Assembly: GCF_007858285.1 (NCBI RefSeq)
Contig: NZ_VFIL01000005.1
Span: forward strand, 310,001 to 374,000
Origin: Pseudomonas brenneri
GTDB taxonomy: Bacteria > Pseudomonadota > Gammaproteobacteria > Pseudomonadales > Pseudomonadaceae
DNA: 64,000 nt
Direction of reading: 5' to 3'
Both the position numbers and the translations under genes were made by a program. The notes below the pieces were generated by a model, which was not told where the DNA came from, did not search any database, and saw nothing but the letters and a program-made list of their open reading frames with translations. Positions 1 through 10,223 of this stretch are shown in pieces (the stretch's first letter is position 1; each line of letters begins with the position of its first letter).

Positions 1-3000
1 ATCGCACCCACCGCCATTGATATCCAGGTGACCTACCCAGGCGCGTCCGCACAAACCGTGCAGGACACCGTGGTGCAGGTCATCGAGCAACAGCTCAACG
101 GTATCGACAACCTGCGTTATACCGCCTCGGACAGTAACTCCGACGGCAGCATGACCATCACCGCGACGTTCAACCAGGGTACCAACCCGGACATCGCCCA
201 GGTGCAGGTGCAGAACAAGCTGAACCTGGCGACCCCATTGCTGCCGCAAGAAGTGCAGCAACAAGGGATCCGTGTGACCAAGTCGGTGAAGAACTTCCTG
301 ATGGTGATCGGCCTGGTGTCCGAAGACGGCACCATGACCAAGGATGACCTGTCCAACTACATCGCCTCCAACATCCAGGACCCGATCTCGCGGACGGCTG
401 GCGTGGGCGACTTCCAGGTCTTCGGTTCCCAGTACGCTATGCGTATCTGGCTGGACCCGGCCAAGTTGAACAACTTCAAAATGACCCCGGTGGATGTCAG
501 CACCGCCGTGCAGGCTCAGAACGTCCAAGTGGCCACTGGCCAACTGGGTGGCCTGCCAGCCCTGCCCGGCACTCAGCTGAACGCCACGATCATCGGCAAG
601 ACCCGTCTGCAAACCGCCGAGCAGTTTGAAAATATCCTGCTGCGCGTGAACACCGACGGCTCCCAGGTGCGCCTGGGCGATGTCGCCCGTGTCGAGTTGG
701 GCGGCCAGAACTACAGCATCAGCGCGCAGTTCAACGGCAAGCCGGCTTCCGGCATGGCGATCAAGCTGGCATCGGGCGCCAACGCCCTGGACACTGCCAA
801 GGCGATTCGCGCCACGGTCGCGTCCCTGGAGCCGTTCTTCCCGCCTGGCATGAAAGCCGTGGTTCCGTATGACACCACCCCGGTGGTGACCGAATCGATT
901 TCCGGGGTAGTCGATACCCTCGTCGAGGCGATCATCCTGGTGTTCCTGGTGATGTACCTGTTCTTGCAGAACTTCCGCGCCACCATCATCACCACCATGA
1001 CCGTACCGGTGGTATTGCTGGGTACGTTCGGCATTCTTGCGGCCTTCGGTTTCACCATCAACACCCTGACCATGTTCGGCATGATCCTGGCCATCGGCTT
1101 GCTGGTGGACGATGCGATCGTGGTGGTGGAGAACGTCGAACGGGTGATGGCCGAGGAGCACCTGTCGCCCAAAGAGGCGACGATCAAGTCCATGGACCAG
1201 ATCCAGGGCGCCCTGGTAGGTATTGCCCTGGTTCTGTCGGCGGTACTGCTGCCAATGGCATTCTTCGGCGGCTCCACGGGGGTGATCTATAAACAGTTCT
1301 CCATCACCATTGTGTCAGCGATGGCCCTCTCGGTACTGGTTGCCCTGATCTTCACCCCGGCCTTGTGCGCCACCATGCTCAAGCCGATCGACCCTGAGAA
1401 GCACGGCCAACCCAAGCGTGGTTTCTTCGGCTGGTTCAACCGCACCTTCGACCGTGGCGTACTGAGCTACGAGCGCGGCGTGGGCAACATGATCAAGCAC
1501 AAGGCGCCTTCGTTCCTGGTGTACCTGATCATCTTCGCCGGCATGATCTGGCTGTTCACCCGTATTCCAAGTGCATTCCTGCCCGAGGAAGACCAGGGTG
1601 TGATCTTCGCCCAGGTGCAGACGCCGGTCGGTTCTTCGGCAGAACGCACCCAGGTGGTCATCGACGACATGCGCGCGTTCCTGTTGAACGACAAGGAAGG
1701 CGAGCCAGGCGAAGGCAAGGCTGTGAAGTCGGTATTTACCGTGAACGGCTTCAACTTCGCCGGTCGTGGCCAAAGCTCGGGCCTGGCGTTCGTCATGCTC
1801 AAGCCATGGGATGAGCGCGATGCCTCGACGTCGGTATTCGAGGTGGCCAAGCGCGCCCAGGGTTACTTCTTCCAGACCTTCAAGGACGCCATGGTATTTG
1901 CCATCGTGCCGCCTTCGGTACTGGAGCTGGGTAACGCCACCGGCTTCGACGTGTTCCTGCAGGACCAGGGCGGTGTAGGTCACGAAGCGTTGATGAACGC
2001 ACGTAACCAGTTCCTCGGTATGGCCGCGCAAAGCAAGATCCTGGCTGGCGTTCGTCCCAACGGCGTGAACGACGAGCCGCAGTACGAACTGACCATCGAT
2101 GACGAGAAGGCCAGTGCCCAGGGCATCAGCCTGTCGAGCATCAACCAGACCCTGGCAATTGCCCTGGGGGGTAGCTACATCAACGACTTCATCGACCGTG
2201 GTCGGGTGAAGAAGGTCTATATCCAGGGCGACGCCTCAAGCCGTATGTCCCCTGAAGACCTGAACAAATGGTTCGTGCGCGCCGACGACGGAAAAATGGT
2301 GCCACTATCAGCAATTGCCTCTGGTAACTGGATCTACGGCTCGCCGAAACTGTCGCGGTACAACGGTGTACCGGCGATGGAAATCCTCGGTACGCCGGCG
2401 CCGGGCTACAGCACCGGTGATGCGATGGCGGAAGTCGAGCGCATCGCCAAGCAACTGCCTGCAGGTGTGGGCTATGCCTGGACCGGCCTGTCATATGAAG
2501 AACGCTTGTCCGGCTCCCAGGCACCTGCGCTGTATGCCCTGTCGTTGCTGGTCGTGTTCCTCTGCCTGGCAGCACTGTACGAAAGCTGGTCGATCCCGAT
2601 TGCGGTGGTACTGGTTGTACCGCTGGGTGTCATCGGGGCATTGATGGCTACCAGCCTGCGAGGTTTGTCCAACGACGTGTTCTTCCAGGTGGGCTTGTTG
2701 GTGACCGTGGGCCTGGCCTCGAAGAACGCGATCCTGATCGTGGAGTTCGCCAAAGAACTGCATGAACAGGGCAAGGGCCTCGTCGAGGCGGCCGTGGAGG
2801 CCTCCCGCATGCGTCTGCGACCGATCATCATGACGTCCATGGCGTTCATCCTCGGCGTACTGCCGCTGGCGATCTCCTCGGGCGCAGGTTCAGGCAGCCA
2901 GCACGCAATCGGTACCGGGGTAATTGGCGGTATGATCACCGCCACCGTCCTGGCGATCTTCTGGGTGCCACTGTTCTTTGTGACCGTGTCTGCCATTGGC

Positions 3001-3057
3001 AGCCGCAAAAAAACTGACAAGTCCGATACACCGCACACATCTAAAGAGGCTGGCTAA
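1..3057 (+). CDS. emhB: RND efflux transporter inner-membrane permease, 5' end missing
   Basis: The reading frame is open from base 1, so the true start lies outside the window; by comparison with MexB/EmhB (about 1050 residues) roughly 37 N-terminal residues are missing. The protein is the proton-driven pump of a tripartite multidrug efflux system. It shows the transmembrane-4 proton-relay pair in [14 protein letters not shown] (about 1090-1135) and the relay lysine in [14 protein letters not shown] (about 2707-2750), two periplasmic porter halves and late hydrophobic helices. The stop codon overlaps the start of the outer-membrane channel gene (TAATG at 3055-3059), so the two are translationally coupled. 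The membrane-fusion partner should lie just upstream. The class (AcrB/MexB/TtgB/EmhB) is certain; the exact symbol is a best guess from sequence resemblance. Confidence 0.95.
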   Translation: MAPTAIDIQVTYPGASAQTVQDTVVQVIEQQLNGIDNLRYTASDSNSDGSMTITATFNQGTNPDIAQVQVQNKLNLATPLLPQEVQQQGIRVTKSVKNFLMVIGLVSEDGTMTKDDLSNYIASNIQDPISRTAGVGDFQVFGSQYAMRIWLDPAKLNNFKMTPVDVSTAVQAQNVQVATGQLGGLPALPGTQLNATIIGKTRLQTAEQFENILLRVNTDGSQVRLGDVARVELGGQNYSISAQFNGKPASGMAIKLASGANALDTAKAIRATVASLEPFFPPGMKAVVPYDTTPVVTESISGVVDTLVEAIILVFLVMYLFLQNFRATIITTMTVPVVLLGTFGILAAFGFTINTLTMFGMILAIGLLVDDAIVVVENVERVMAEEHLSPKEATIKSMDQIQGALVGIALVLSAVLLPMAFFGGSTGVIYKQFSITIVSAMALSVLVALIFTPALCATMLKPIDPEKHGQPKRGFFGWFNRTFDRGVLSYERGVGNMIKHKAPSFLVYLIIFAGMIWLFTRIPSAFLPEEDQGVIFAQVQTPVGSSAERTQVVIDDMRAFLLNDKEGEPGEGKAVKSVFTVNGFNFAGRGQSSGLAFVMLKPWDERDASTSVFEVAKRAQGYFFQTFKDAMVFAIVPPSVLELGNATGFDVFLQDQGGVGHEALMNARNQFLGMAAQSKILAGVRPNGVNDEPQYELTIDDEKASAQGISLSSINQTLAIALGGSYINDFIDRGRVKKVYIQGDASSRMSPEDLNKWFVRADDGKMVPLSAIASGNWIYGSPKLSRYNGVPAMEILGTPAPGYSTGDAMAEVERIAKQLPAGVGYAWTGLSYEERLSGSQAPALYALSLLVVFLCLAALYESWSIPIAVVLVVPLGVIGALMATSLRGLSNDVFFQVGLLVTVGLASKNAILIVEFAKELHEQGKGLVEAAVEASRMRLRPIIMTSMAFILGVLPLAISSGAGSGSQHAIGTGVIGGMITATVLAIFWVPLFFVTVSAIGSRKKTDKSDTPHTSKEAG

Positions 3058-4514
3058 TGCGCAAGTCGCTACTTTCCCTGGCAGTCACGGCATTCGTGCT
3101 CAGTGGCTGCTCGCTGATTCCTGATTATCAGCAGCCTGAAGCGCCGGTTGCCGCCCAGTTCCCACAGGGGCCGGCGTATTCGGCGGCCCAGGCGCCGAGC
3201 CAGGCCGCTGCCGAGCAAGGCTGGAAGCAGTTTTTCCACGACCCGGCCCTGCAACAGCTGATCCAGGTTGCACTGGAGAACAACCGCGACCTGCGTGTCG
3301 CGGCGCTGAACATCGACGCCTTTGCCGCGCAGTACCGCATCCAGCGCGCCGACCTGTTCCCGGCCGTCTCGGCCAATGGCAGCGGCAGCCGCCAGCGCAC
3401 TCCGGCACGGGCTTCGCAAACCGGCGAATCGAACATTTCCAGCTCCTACTCGGCCACCCTCGGGGTCAGCTCGTATGAGCTGGACCTGTTTGGCCGGGTG
3501 CGCAGCCTGAGTGAAGAAGCGCTGCAAAAGTACTTCGCGACCGAAGAAGCACGCCGCAGCACGCAGATCAGCCTGGTGGCCAGCGTGGCCAATGCCTACC
3601 TGACCTGGCAGGCCGACAAAGAGCTGCTCAAGCTGACCCAGGACACCCTGGCGGCCTACGAGCAGAGCTTCAAGCTCACCTCGCGCAGCAACGAAGTCGG
3701 CGTGGCCTCGGCCCTGGACTTGAGCCAGGCGCGGACCTCGGTTGAAAGCGCCCGCGTCCAACTGGCCCGCTACACCCGCCAGGTGGCCCAGGACGAGAAC
3801 AACCTGACCCTGCTGCTGGGCACCGGCCTGCCGGCGAATCTCGCCACCCAGCCGCTGTCCGATGACCTGTTGAGCGAAGTTCCACCAGGCCTGCCATCTG
3901 ACCTGCTGCAACGCCGTCCCGACATCCTGCAGGCCGAGTACAACCTCAAGGCTGCCAACGCCAACATCGGCGCGGCACGGGCTGCGTTCTTCCCGAGCAT
4001 CAGCCTGACAGCCAATGCCGGTACCCTGAGCCCGGACCTCGGTGGTCTGTTCAAGGGTGGTTCGGGCACCTGGTCGTTCGCCCCGCAGATCAACATCCCG
4101 ATCTTCAACGCCGGTAGCCTGCGCGCAAGCCTGGACTACTCGAAGATCCAGAAAGAGATCAACGTCGCGACCTACGAGAAGTCGATCCAGACGGCATTCC
4201 AGGAAGTTTCCGACGGCCTGGCAGCACGTGCGACCTACAACCAACAGTTGCAGGCCCAACGTGATTTCGTCGCGGCCAACCAGGACTACTACCGCCTGGC
4301 CGAGCGTCGCTACCGTATCGGGGTCGACAGCAACCTGACCTTCCTCGATGCCCAGCGCCAGTTGTTCAGTGCCCAGCAAACGCTGATCACCGACCGCCTG
4401 GCCCAACTGACCAGCGAAGTGACCTTGTACAAGGCCCTTGGCGGCGGTTGGAATGAGCAAACGGCGAAGAATGAACCGCTGAAAGAAGAAGCGCCGAAGC
4501 TCAAGTTGTTCTGA
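3057..4514 (+). CDS. emhC: RND efflux outer-membrane channel lipoprotein (OprM/TtgC/EmhC type)
   Basis: 485 residues, the usual length for the OprM family. The N-terminus is a lipoprotein signal ending in the lipobox LSGC (cysteine 18), so the protein is acylated and anchored in the outer membrane. The two internally related halves typical of TolC-like channels are present, with the [10 protein letters not shown] and [12 protein letters not shown] signatures of the family. It forms the trimeric exit duct for the permease encoded immediately upstream, with which it overlaps by one base. A hairpin plus T-run follows its stop, so the operon ends here. Confidence 0.95.
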   Translation: MRKSLLSLAVTAFVLSGCSLIPDYQQPEAPVAAQFPQGPAYSAAQAPSQAAAEQGWKQFFHDPALQQLIQVALENNRDLRVAALNIDAFAAQYRIQRADLFPAVSANGSGSRQRTPARASQTGESNISSSYSATLGVSSYELDLFGRVRSLSEEALQKYFATEEARRSTQISLVASVANAYLTWQADKELLKLTQDTLAAYEQSFKLTSRSNEVGVASALDLSQARTSVESARVQLARYTRQVAQDENNLTLLLGTGLPANLATQPLSDDLLSEVPPGLPSDLLQRRPDILQAEYNLKAANANIGAARAAFFPSISLTANAGTLSPDLGGLFKGGSGTWSFAPQINIPIFNAGSLRASLDYSKIQKEINVATYEKSIQTAFQEVSDGLAARATYNQQLQAQRDFVAANQDYYRLAERRYRIGVDSNLTFLDAQRQLFSAQQTLITDRLAQLTSEVTLYKALGGGWNEQTAKNEPLKEEAPKLKLF

Positions 4515-4533
4515 CCGGCGTAGCGACACAGGA

Positions 4534-4557
4534 AGCCCACCTTTTGGTGGGCTTTTT
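4534..4557 (+). terminator. Rho-independent terminator of the efflux operon
   Basis: An 8-bp stem AGCCCACC/GGTGGGCT with a TTTT loop is followed directly by a run of T. It sits 20 bases after the emhC stop. Confidence 0.85.
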
Positions 4558-4680
4558 CATGGGCATACAGTTCCGTTCGATCACCGCCCAGAACCCGCCC
4601 TCCCCCGATTGAACCGCCCCCGCAACGCCCCGCACCATGGCCCGCACCTGCATAACCCCAATAACAACAGGTCCCACGCC

Positions 4681-5931
4681 ATGAGCACTTTTCATCCTTG
4701 CCGGCTATTGCTGGCTACCGCTGTTGCCAGCCTTGCCTTGCCAGCCATCGCCCAAGAACACGGCTTTCTCGAAGACGCCAGCGCCAACCTCAACCTGCGC
4801 AACTTCTTCATCAACCGCAACTTCACCAACCCGACCAAGGCCCAGGGCGGCGCGCAGGAGTGGACGCAGAGTTTCATTCTCGATGCCAAGTCCGGCTTCA
4901 CCCAGGGCACCGTCGGTTTTGGCCTGGATGTACTGGGCATGTACTCGCAGAAACTCGATGGCGGCGGCGGTTCCGGCGGCACTCAGTTGCTACCGCTGGA
5001 CTATGATGGCAAGCCGGCCGACAATTTCGGGCGCCTGGGTGTCGCGTTCAAGGCGCGGCTCTCCAAGACCGAATTGAAAGTCGGGGAATGGATGCCGGTA
5101 TTGCCGATCCTGCGCTCGGACGACGGCCGCTCCCTGCCGCAAACCTTGCGCGGCGGGCAGATCACCTCCAAAGAGATCGACGGCCTGACCCTGTATGGCG
5201 GCCAGTTCCGCGCCAACAGCCCACGTGACGACAGCAGCATGACGGACCTGTCGATGTTCGGTAAAACCGCCTTCACCTCGGATCGCTTCAACTTCCAGGG
5301 CGCCGAATATGCGTTCAACGACAAGCGCACCCAAGTCGGTGTATGGAATGCCCAGCTCAAGGACATCTACCGCCAGCAGTACCTCAACCTGATCCACAGC
5401 CAGCCGATTGGCGACTGGACCCTGGGCGCCAACCTGGGCTTTTTCTACGGCAAGGACGACGGCAGCGCCCGCGCAGGCAACCTGGACAACAAGACCTGGT
5501 CCGGCCTGCTCTCAGCCAAATACGGCGGCCACACCTTCTACGTCGGCCTGCAAAAACTCACCGGCAACAGCGCCTGGATGCGGGTCAACGGCACCAGTGG
5601 CGGCACCCTGGCCAACGACAGCTACAACGCCAGCTATGACAACGCCGAGGAAAAATCCTGGCAACTGCGCCACGACTACAACTTCGCCGCGCTAGGCGTA
5701 CCGGGCCTGACCCTGATGAACCGCTACATCAGCGGCAGCAACGTGCACACTGCCACCGTCAGCAACGGCAAGGAATGGGGTCGGGAAAGCGAAGTGGGCT
5801 ACACCGTGCAAAGCGGCAGCCTGAAAAACCTGACCCTGCGCTGGCGCAATTCCAGCATGCGCCGGGACTACAGCAACAATGAGTTCGATGAGAATCGATT
5901 GATTGTCAGCTATCCATTAACCCTGTTGTAG
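4681..5931 (+). CDS. OprD-family outer-membrane porin
   Basis: 416 residues from ATG 4681, which gives a clean signal peptide (residues 1 to about 24, ending PAIAQ); the frame is open further upstream but that stretch has no signal. The mature start HGFLEDASANLNLRNFF and the alternating beta-strand pattern to a terminal aromatic/leucine strand are typical of the OprD porins, 18-strand barrels that take up basic amino acids, peptides or carboxylates. The protein contains GxLxxxxLPxLRSDDGRSLPQTLRG-like barrel features seen in OprD/OprE/OprQ members. Substrate cannot be assigned from sequence. It is a single gene between the efflux terminator and the convergent metalloprotease gene; 5932-6058 holds no gene. 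Confidence 0.9.
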   Translation: MSTFHPCRLLLATAVASLALPAIAQEHGFLEDASANLNLRNFFINRNFTNPTKAQGGAQEWTQSFILDAKSGFTQGTVGFGLDVLGMYSQKLDGGGGSGGTQLLPLDYDGKPADNFGRLGVAFKARLSKTELKVGEWMPVLPILRSDDGRSLPQTLRGGQITSKEIDGLTLYGGQFRANSPRDDSSMTDLSMFGKTAFTSDRFNFQGAEYAFNDKRTQVGVWNAQLKDIYRQQYLNLIHSQPIGDWTLGANLGFFYGKDDGSARAGNLDNKTWSGLLSAKYGGHTFYVGLQKLTGNSAWMRVNGTSGGTLANDSYNASYDNAEEKSWQLRHDYNFAALGVPGLTLMNRYISGSNVHTATVSNGKEWGRESEVGYTVQSGSLKNLTLRWRNSSMRRDYSNNEFDENRLIVSYPLTLL

Positions 5932-6058
5932 AACCTGCACGCTGCCTGCCTTGCACGAAGAAATGGGCCGCCCCTTACGGTCCCGCTGTTGCTGACATTG
6001 CGCCAAAGAGCAGAAACAAGGCCGTTGCTGAGCAGCAGCCAGGCATACACTTTCAGGC

Positions 6059-7579
6059 TCAGGAATAGGTCATGCGCAACGGGACACCCATTTCTTCGTT
6101 CAGTGTATTTTCAGTCAATGGCTTGGGGTTGCTGGTCGTAGGTTCGGTCGAAGGGTCACCATCAAAATCAAAGGGGCGTCCCGTGTTTTCGAGCCCCATC
6201 GCCTGCCGCTCACTGTTGGGGATCATTGCTGAGCGTCCACGAGGGAACTCCAGCGTAAAACCGGGAATAAACGTGCCATTGGCACCGTTCCAGGCGTGAG
6301 CCATCTCATGGTAAAGGCTGACAATCGGCGAGTAGGCCACCCCGTTTAACTCAGCTATTTGCGCTCGGTTATAGGCGATGACGGCACGATCTGCACGGGA
6401 ACCCGCAAGGCCATCCTTCATGAAGCCCCATCTCGGATCGTCACCGATGACAGGCGCCCTTTCGTTGTTAAAGAGCTGCTTGAGCTCCTGGCTACCAAAG
6501 AGGTAGTGACTGCCCTCATCTTGGATATCTTCGATGAGCGTGACCGGGGCACCATTGCTTCTCGCCATGGCATCCATGTGCGCGAGCATGGCCTGGCCTT
6601 GGGGAGAACTGCGCAATAGCTCCAGGTCATCCTCGACCCGCTGTTTGAACTCGACAGAACCACGCACAGCAAAGGCTTGTGAGCCAACATCCTTAGGCGT
6701 CACGGCGCAGAAAACCGAGCCGCGAGAAGGATTGATCAAATCACTGTGCTTGCCATAGACAAGATCTCCCAGGCCATTGCGCCGAATGCTATCGCGGCCC
6801 GCGCCCGTATAAAACGTGCTGCGATCGTGCCCCACCATGACGTCATCCCCGGTCCCACCGCTCAAGACCGTATGACCATTACCCGCATACAGATGGTCAT
6901 CCCCGCTGCCGCCATCCAGATAGCTGCGCTTACTGCCGGCGCCGGCGTACAACCGGTCGCGGCCCGGGCCACCATACATGACGTTGTTACCCGTACCGCC
7001 GATGAGTATGTCATCCCCTTCATTACCTTCGACGTAACCATTTGCGCTGCAAAGGTTCAAGGTGTCATTGCCCTTGCCGCCGAACAACCGGGTGCTGCCA
7101 CCTCCGGCCTGGACTCGGTCATCGCCATCACCGGCTTCGATGCGCACGGCCTGGGTGACATTGGCGTCAATCAGCACCTTGTCATCGCCACCGTTTGTCC
7201 GGATCAGTAATTCCATGGCGTTGCCGTGTTTGTCATGGCTGGCGAAGAGGTAATCCCGGCCATTGACCCGAATACTCAATTGACCATCGGCACCCTGGCG
7301 TACATGCACATTATCTGCCGCATCAGCGGTTTCCAGGACCAGGCTACTGCCGAGTCGGTATGGGTTGGACACAGGGTCCAACTCCCACGTCAGCCGTGAA
7401 CTTGCTTTGAGATTGCCATCATTGAAAAACGGCTGGATACGGGTCTCGAAGCGATTGTCTGGATCGTATTTAAGATGAGGTTCAGTCTCGGGTTCATAGG
7501 CGCTGGCCTGAAACACTGGTGTCTCGGGCTGAGTCGAGGTATTCCCCGTAAAGGGAGGCAATGTAAAGGGCTGTATCAT
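6059..7579 (-). CDS. RTX-repeat protein with M91-type (NleD-like) zinc metalloprotease domain
   Basis: 506 residues from ATG 7579, preceded by GGAGAAA; the longer open frame upstream lacks a ribosome site. No N-terminal signal peptide is seen. Residues about 148-275 carry degenerate glycine/aspartate nonapeptides (GDGDDRVQAGGG, GGTGDDVMVG and similar), the calcium-binding RTX beta-roll pattern. The C-terminal third holds HEMAH (residues 424-428), the HExxH zinc site, in a context (SLYHEMAHAWNGANGT) like the M91 family that includes the type III effector NleD and Pseudomonas HopH1/HopAP1 relatives. Inference: a secreted or translocated protease. No secretion genes are adjacent, and the C-terminus does not look like a classical type I signal. 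A tail remnant of a second copy lies at 8756-8986. Confidence 0.8.
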   Translation of the reverse strand: MIQPFTLPPFTGNTSTQPETPVFQASAYEPETEPHLKYDPDNRFETRIQPFFNDGNLKASSRLTWELDPVSNPYRLGSSLVLETADAADNVHVRQGADGQLSIRVNGRDYLFASHDKHGNAMELLIRTNGGDDKVLIDANVTQAVRIEAGDGDDRVQAGGGSTRLFGGKGNDTLNLCSANGYVEGNEGDDILIGGTGNNVMYGGPGRDRLYAGAGSKRSYLDGGSGDDHLYAGNGHTVLSGGTGDDVMVGHDRSTFYTGAGRDSIRRNGLGDLVYGKHSDLINPSRGSVFCAVTPKDVGSQAFAVRGSVEFKQRVEDDLELLRSSPQGQAMLAHMDAMARSNGAPVTLIEDIQDEGSHYLFGSQELKQLFNNERAPVIGDDPRWGFMKDGLAGSRADRAVIAYNRAQIAELNGVAYSPIVSLYHEMAHAWNGANGTFIPGFTLEFPRGRSAMIPNSERQAMGLENTGRPFDFDGDPSTEPTTSNPKPLTENTLNEEMGVPLRMTYS

Positions 7580-7849
7580 GGAGTTTCTCCGGGAGAGTGG
7601 GTCGTCGATTGCCCCTGTTGGCAGCGCTGTTCCTGACGGTTTTCGCACCCTCGCAGAGGTGTTGTTTCTTTGGTCTCCCGTGTGAAAAGGTTCCTGCCAG
7701 GCCCCCCTAACTGCAACGAAGCATTGAGTTCCTCGCCTACGCAAGCCCCGTGCCCATTGAGTCATGGGCTTTTTGCTGTATGTTGCACCGACTCAGCGCC
7801 ACTGCTCGTATCACGATGGCAAGGACGACATCCCTGGAACCCGGCCTTC

Positions 7850-8749
7850 ATGAAACTCATCACCATCGTCTTATCGAGTTTGCTGACGACCCTGAGCCTC
7901 AGCGGTTGCATCAGCGCGCCCATCGCCCTGACCGAGCGCACCGAGCAACGCCTGATCGCACAGGCGCCGATCCGCTTTCTGCTGACCTTTGATGACGGCC
8001 CCAGCGCCTCGGGTTATGCCAATCCGAGCCGCTCGGTGATCCAGGACCTGGCCCACAACCCAGTGCAGCCAGGGATCAAAGCGATTTTCTTTTTACAGAC
8101 CGACGCCTGGCGCGCCGGCGGCAGCCCGCGTGGGCGCAAAACCATGCAACGCGAGCATGCCGCTGGGCACATCCTGGCCTTTCACACCGCCACGCGCTGG
8201 CATAGCAATCATCGCCTGCTGAACGATCAGGAGTTGGAGCGCACCCTGAATCTGGGCGCTGCCAGCATTGCCTCGGTCACCGGCGTCGCGCCCAGCCTGG
8301 TGCGCCCGCCCTTCTGGAATTACGACAAGCGCACCTTCGCCGCCTATCAGCGCCACGGCATGCACATCTTGTTGACCGACTTGAGCGCCAATGACGGCAA
8401 AATCTGGGGGTTCAACGCCAGCCCCCGGCGACGGGCCAACCTGCTGCGGCAGCTGTCACTGGTGCGCGAGCGCATTGCCCTGGGCGAGTTGCCGACCGTA
8501 GACGGGGTGATCCCCGTGGTGGTGACCTTTCACGACATCAACCGCTACACCGCCCGGCACCTGCAGGAGTACCTGCAAATCCTGATAGAGAGCGCCCAGG
8601 CCAATGGCCTGAAGACGGCGACCGAGCCGTTCTACACCGACCGTGCAGCACTGGAGCGCGGCGCCCTGGCGCGGACGGTAAAAGATGCCAGCGAGAGGGT
8701 GTACCTGCCGGGAGTGTGGAGCTGGGTGTGGGACGCCGACGCCCACTGA
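7850..8749 (+). CDS. Polysaccharide deacetylase (NodB-type) lipoprotein
   Basis: 299 residues from ATG 7850. Residues 1-20 form a lipoprotein signal with lipobox LSGC, so the enzyme is probably membrane-anchored and periplasmic. The NodB homology domain shows motif 1 as TFDDGP (catalytic base and metal aspartates), motif 2 as FHTATRWHSNH (metal histidines with unusual spacing) and motif 3 as RPPFWNYD. Such enzymes remove N- or O-acetyl groups from glycans or peptidoglycan. It is divergent from the metalloprotease gene across a 270-bp gap (7580-7849), and is followed in frame by three stops (TGA TAG TGA, 8747-8755) and then by a metalloprotease tail remnant. The substrate is unknown. Confidence 0.85.
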   Translation: MKLITIVLSSLLTTLSLSGCISAPIALTERTEQRLIAQAPIRFLLTFDDGPSASGYANPSRSVIQDLAHNPVQPGIKAIFFLQTDAWRAGGSPRGRKTMQREHAAGHILAFHTATRWHSNHRLLNDQELERTLNLGAASIASVTGVAPSLVRPPFWNYDKRTFAAYQRHGMHILLTDLSANDGKIWGFNASPRRRANLLRQLSLVRERIALGELPTVDGVIPVVVTFHDINRYTARHLQEYLQILIESAQANGLKTATEPFYTDRAALERGALARTVKDASERVYLPGVWSWVWDADAH

Positions 8750-8755
8750 TAGTGA

Positions 8756-8986
8756 TACTTCCCCGTGCTGCCTGGGACGACTAAAGAGCCGGTCGCTGGC
8801 GAACCTGCCGATGACACAGACACACCCTATTTCGAACGGCAGGCTGTCGGTCTGCCGACTGATGCCGAGCCGTTCGACTTTAACGATGCCCCCCTCACCC
8901 CGCCGACCTCAACCAATCCCGAACCGTTCACAGAGAGCGCTTTGCGTAAAGAAATGGGGCTTGTCCAGCGCAATAGCTATAGCTGA
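8756..8986 (+). pseudogene. C-terminal remnant of an M91/RTX metalloprotease gene
   Basis: The frame from 8756 (with a possible GTG at 8765) encodes about 74 residues that match the C-terminal tail of the 6059-7579 protein: ERQAVGL...PFDFND...PFTESALRKEMGL...NSYS against ERQAMGL...PFDFDG...PLTENTLNEEMGV...MTYS. It begins just after the place where the HExxH helix would lie, so it has no active site. It follows the deacetylase stop codons in the same frame and has no convincing ribosome site, so it is probably a fossil of an ancestral full-length gene. It lies in the orientation opposite to the intact copy. Confidence 0.75.
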
Positions 8987-9018
8987 CGCTCACCCATGGC
9001 CTGCTTTAGAACAGAAGA

Positions 9019-9411
9019 TTAGCTGCGGGACTCGACACCCAGTTCATCCCACACCGACTCCGCCAGGTGAAACGTCGCGTTAGCCGCCGGGATCCCACAG
9101 TAGATCGCGCTCTGCATCAGCACTTCCTTGATCTCGGCGCGGCTCACGCCATTACTGGCGGCGGCGCGCAGGTGCAACTTGAGCTCTTCATTGCGGTTCA
9201 TGCCGATCAGCATGGCGATGGTGATCAGGCTGCGGGTGTGCCGTGGCAAGCCCGGCCGAGTCCAGATATCCCCCCAGGCGTGGCGGGTGATCATTTCCTG
9301 GAACTCGCTGTTGAACTCGGTCAAGGCATTGAGGCTGCGGTCGACATGCGCATCGCCCAGCACTTCACGACGCACCTTGAGGCCATCGGCGTAACGTTGT
9401 TTTTCGTCCAC
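9019..9411 (-). CDS. pcaC: 4-carboxymuconolactone decarboxylase
   Basis: 130 residues, the standard PcaC length. It decarboxylates gamma-carboxymuconolactone to beta-ketoadipate enol-lactone in the cytoplasm (EC 4.1.1.44). Family features include the N-terminal RREVLGDAHVDRSL, the TRSLITIAMLI helix and the AIYCGIPAANATFHLA helix. It is the last gene of the minus-strand pca block, 10 bases after pcaD, so the two are very likely co-transcribed. Confidence 0.95.
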   Translation of the reverse strand: MDEKQRYADGLKVRREVLGDAHVDRSLNALTEFNSEFQEMITRHAWGDIWTRPGLPRHTRSLITIAMLIGMNRNEELKLHLRAAASNGVSRAEIKEVLMQSAIYCGIPAANATFHLAESVWDELGVESRS

Positions 9412-9421
9412 AAGAGCGTCC

Positions 9422-10213
9422 TCAGCGAGCCAGCAGGAAAGTCAGTACCCGATCGCTGAACGCAGCACCGGCTTGTACGTTGGACAGGTGCGCTGCGTGG
9501 AACTCGGCGTATTCGGCGCCGCTCACCTGTTCCTGGATAAAACGGCTGCCAGACGGCGGCGTTACCGCATCTTCGGTTCCGGCAATCACCAGGGTCGGCA
9601 CGGTGATCGACGATACTTGCTCACGCAAATCAGCATCGCGCACCGCGCCACAGTTGGCGGCATAACCTGCCGGATCTGTCGCGGCGAGCATGTCGGTAAT
9701 CCGCTTGGCCTGTTCGGGATGAGCCTGGGCAAAATCAGCCGTGAACCAGCGCGCAATCGACGCATCACGCAATGCCACCATGGCCGCAGGGCCATCGCGC
9801 AAGACCATTTCGATGCGAGGGTTCCAGATGTCCGGGGTGCCGATTTTCGCTGCGGTGTTGCACACCACCAGTTTGAGCAAGCGTTCGCCCACATTGATGC
9901 CCAGCCACTGGCCAATCAGGCCGCCCATGGACAGGCCGCAGAAATGCGCGCGTTCGATGTTCAGCGCATCCAGCAGCGCCAGCACATCCCGCCCCAGCTG
10001 TTCGATGCTGTAGGGGCCTGCGGTGACCAGGGATTTGCCGTGGCCACGGGTGTCCAGGCGCAACACCCGAAAATGTTCGGTGAACGCCGGCATCTGTGTG
10101 TCCCACATCCGCAGGTCAGTGCCCAGTGAGTTGGACAACACCAATACCGGTGCACCTTCGGGGCCTTCCAGTTGGTAATTCAGTTCGCCATCGGCGAGTT
10201 GTACAGATCCCAC
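9422..10213 (-). CDS. pcaD: 3-oxoadipate enol-lactonase
   Basis: 263 residues from GTG 10213. This start is chosen because GAGGAGG lies about 6 bases upstream and because the resulting N-terminus (GSVQLADGELNYQ) matches PcaD; the ATG at 10240 lies within pcaB. It is an alpha/beta-hydrolase with nucleophile elbow GLSMGG, a GTEDAVTPP aspartate region and the late histidine in AAHLSNV. It hydrolyses beta-ketoadipate enol-lactone to beta-ketoadipate (EC 3.1.1.24). The gap to pcaB is 10 bases. Confidence 0.95.
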   Translation of the reverse strand: MGSVQLADGELNYQLEGPEGAPVLVLSNSLGTDLRMWDTQMPAFTEHFRVLRLDTRGHGKSLVTAGPYSIEQLGRDVLALLDALNIERAHFCGLSMGGLIGQWLGINVGERLLKLVVCNTAAKIGTPDIWNPRIEMVLRDGPAAMVALRDASIARWFTADFAQAHPEQAKRITDMLAATDPAGYAANCGAVRDADLREQVSSITVPTLVIAGTEDAVTPPSGSRFIQEQVSGAEYAEFHAAHLSNVQAGAAFSDRVLTFLLAR

Positions 10214-10223
10214 AGCAGCCTCC

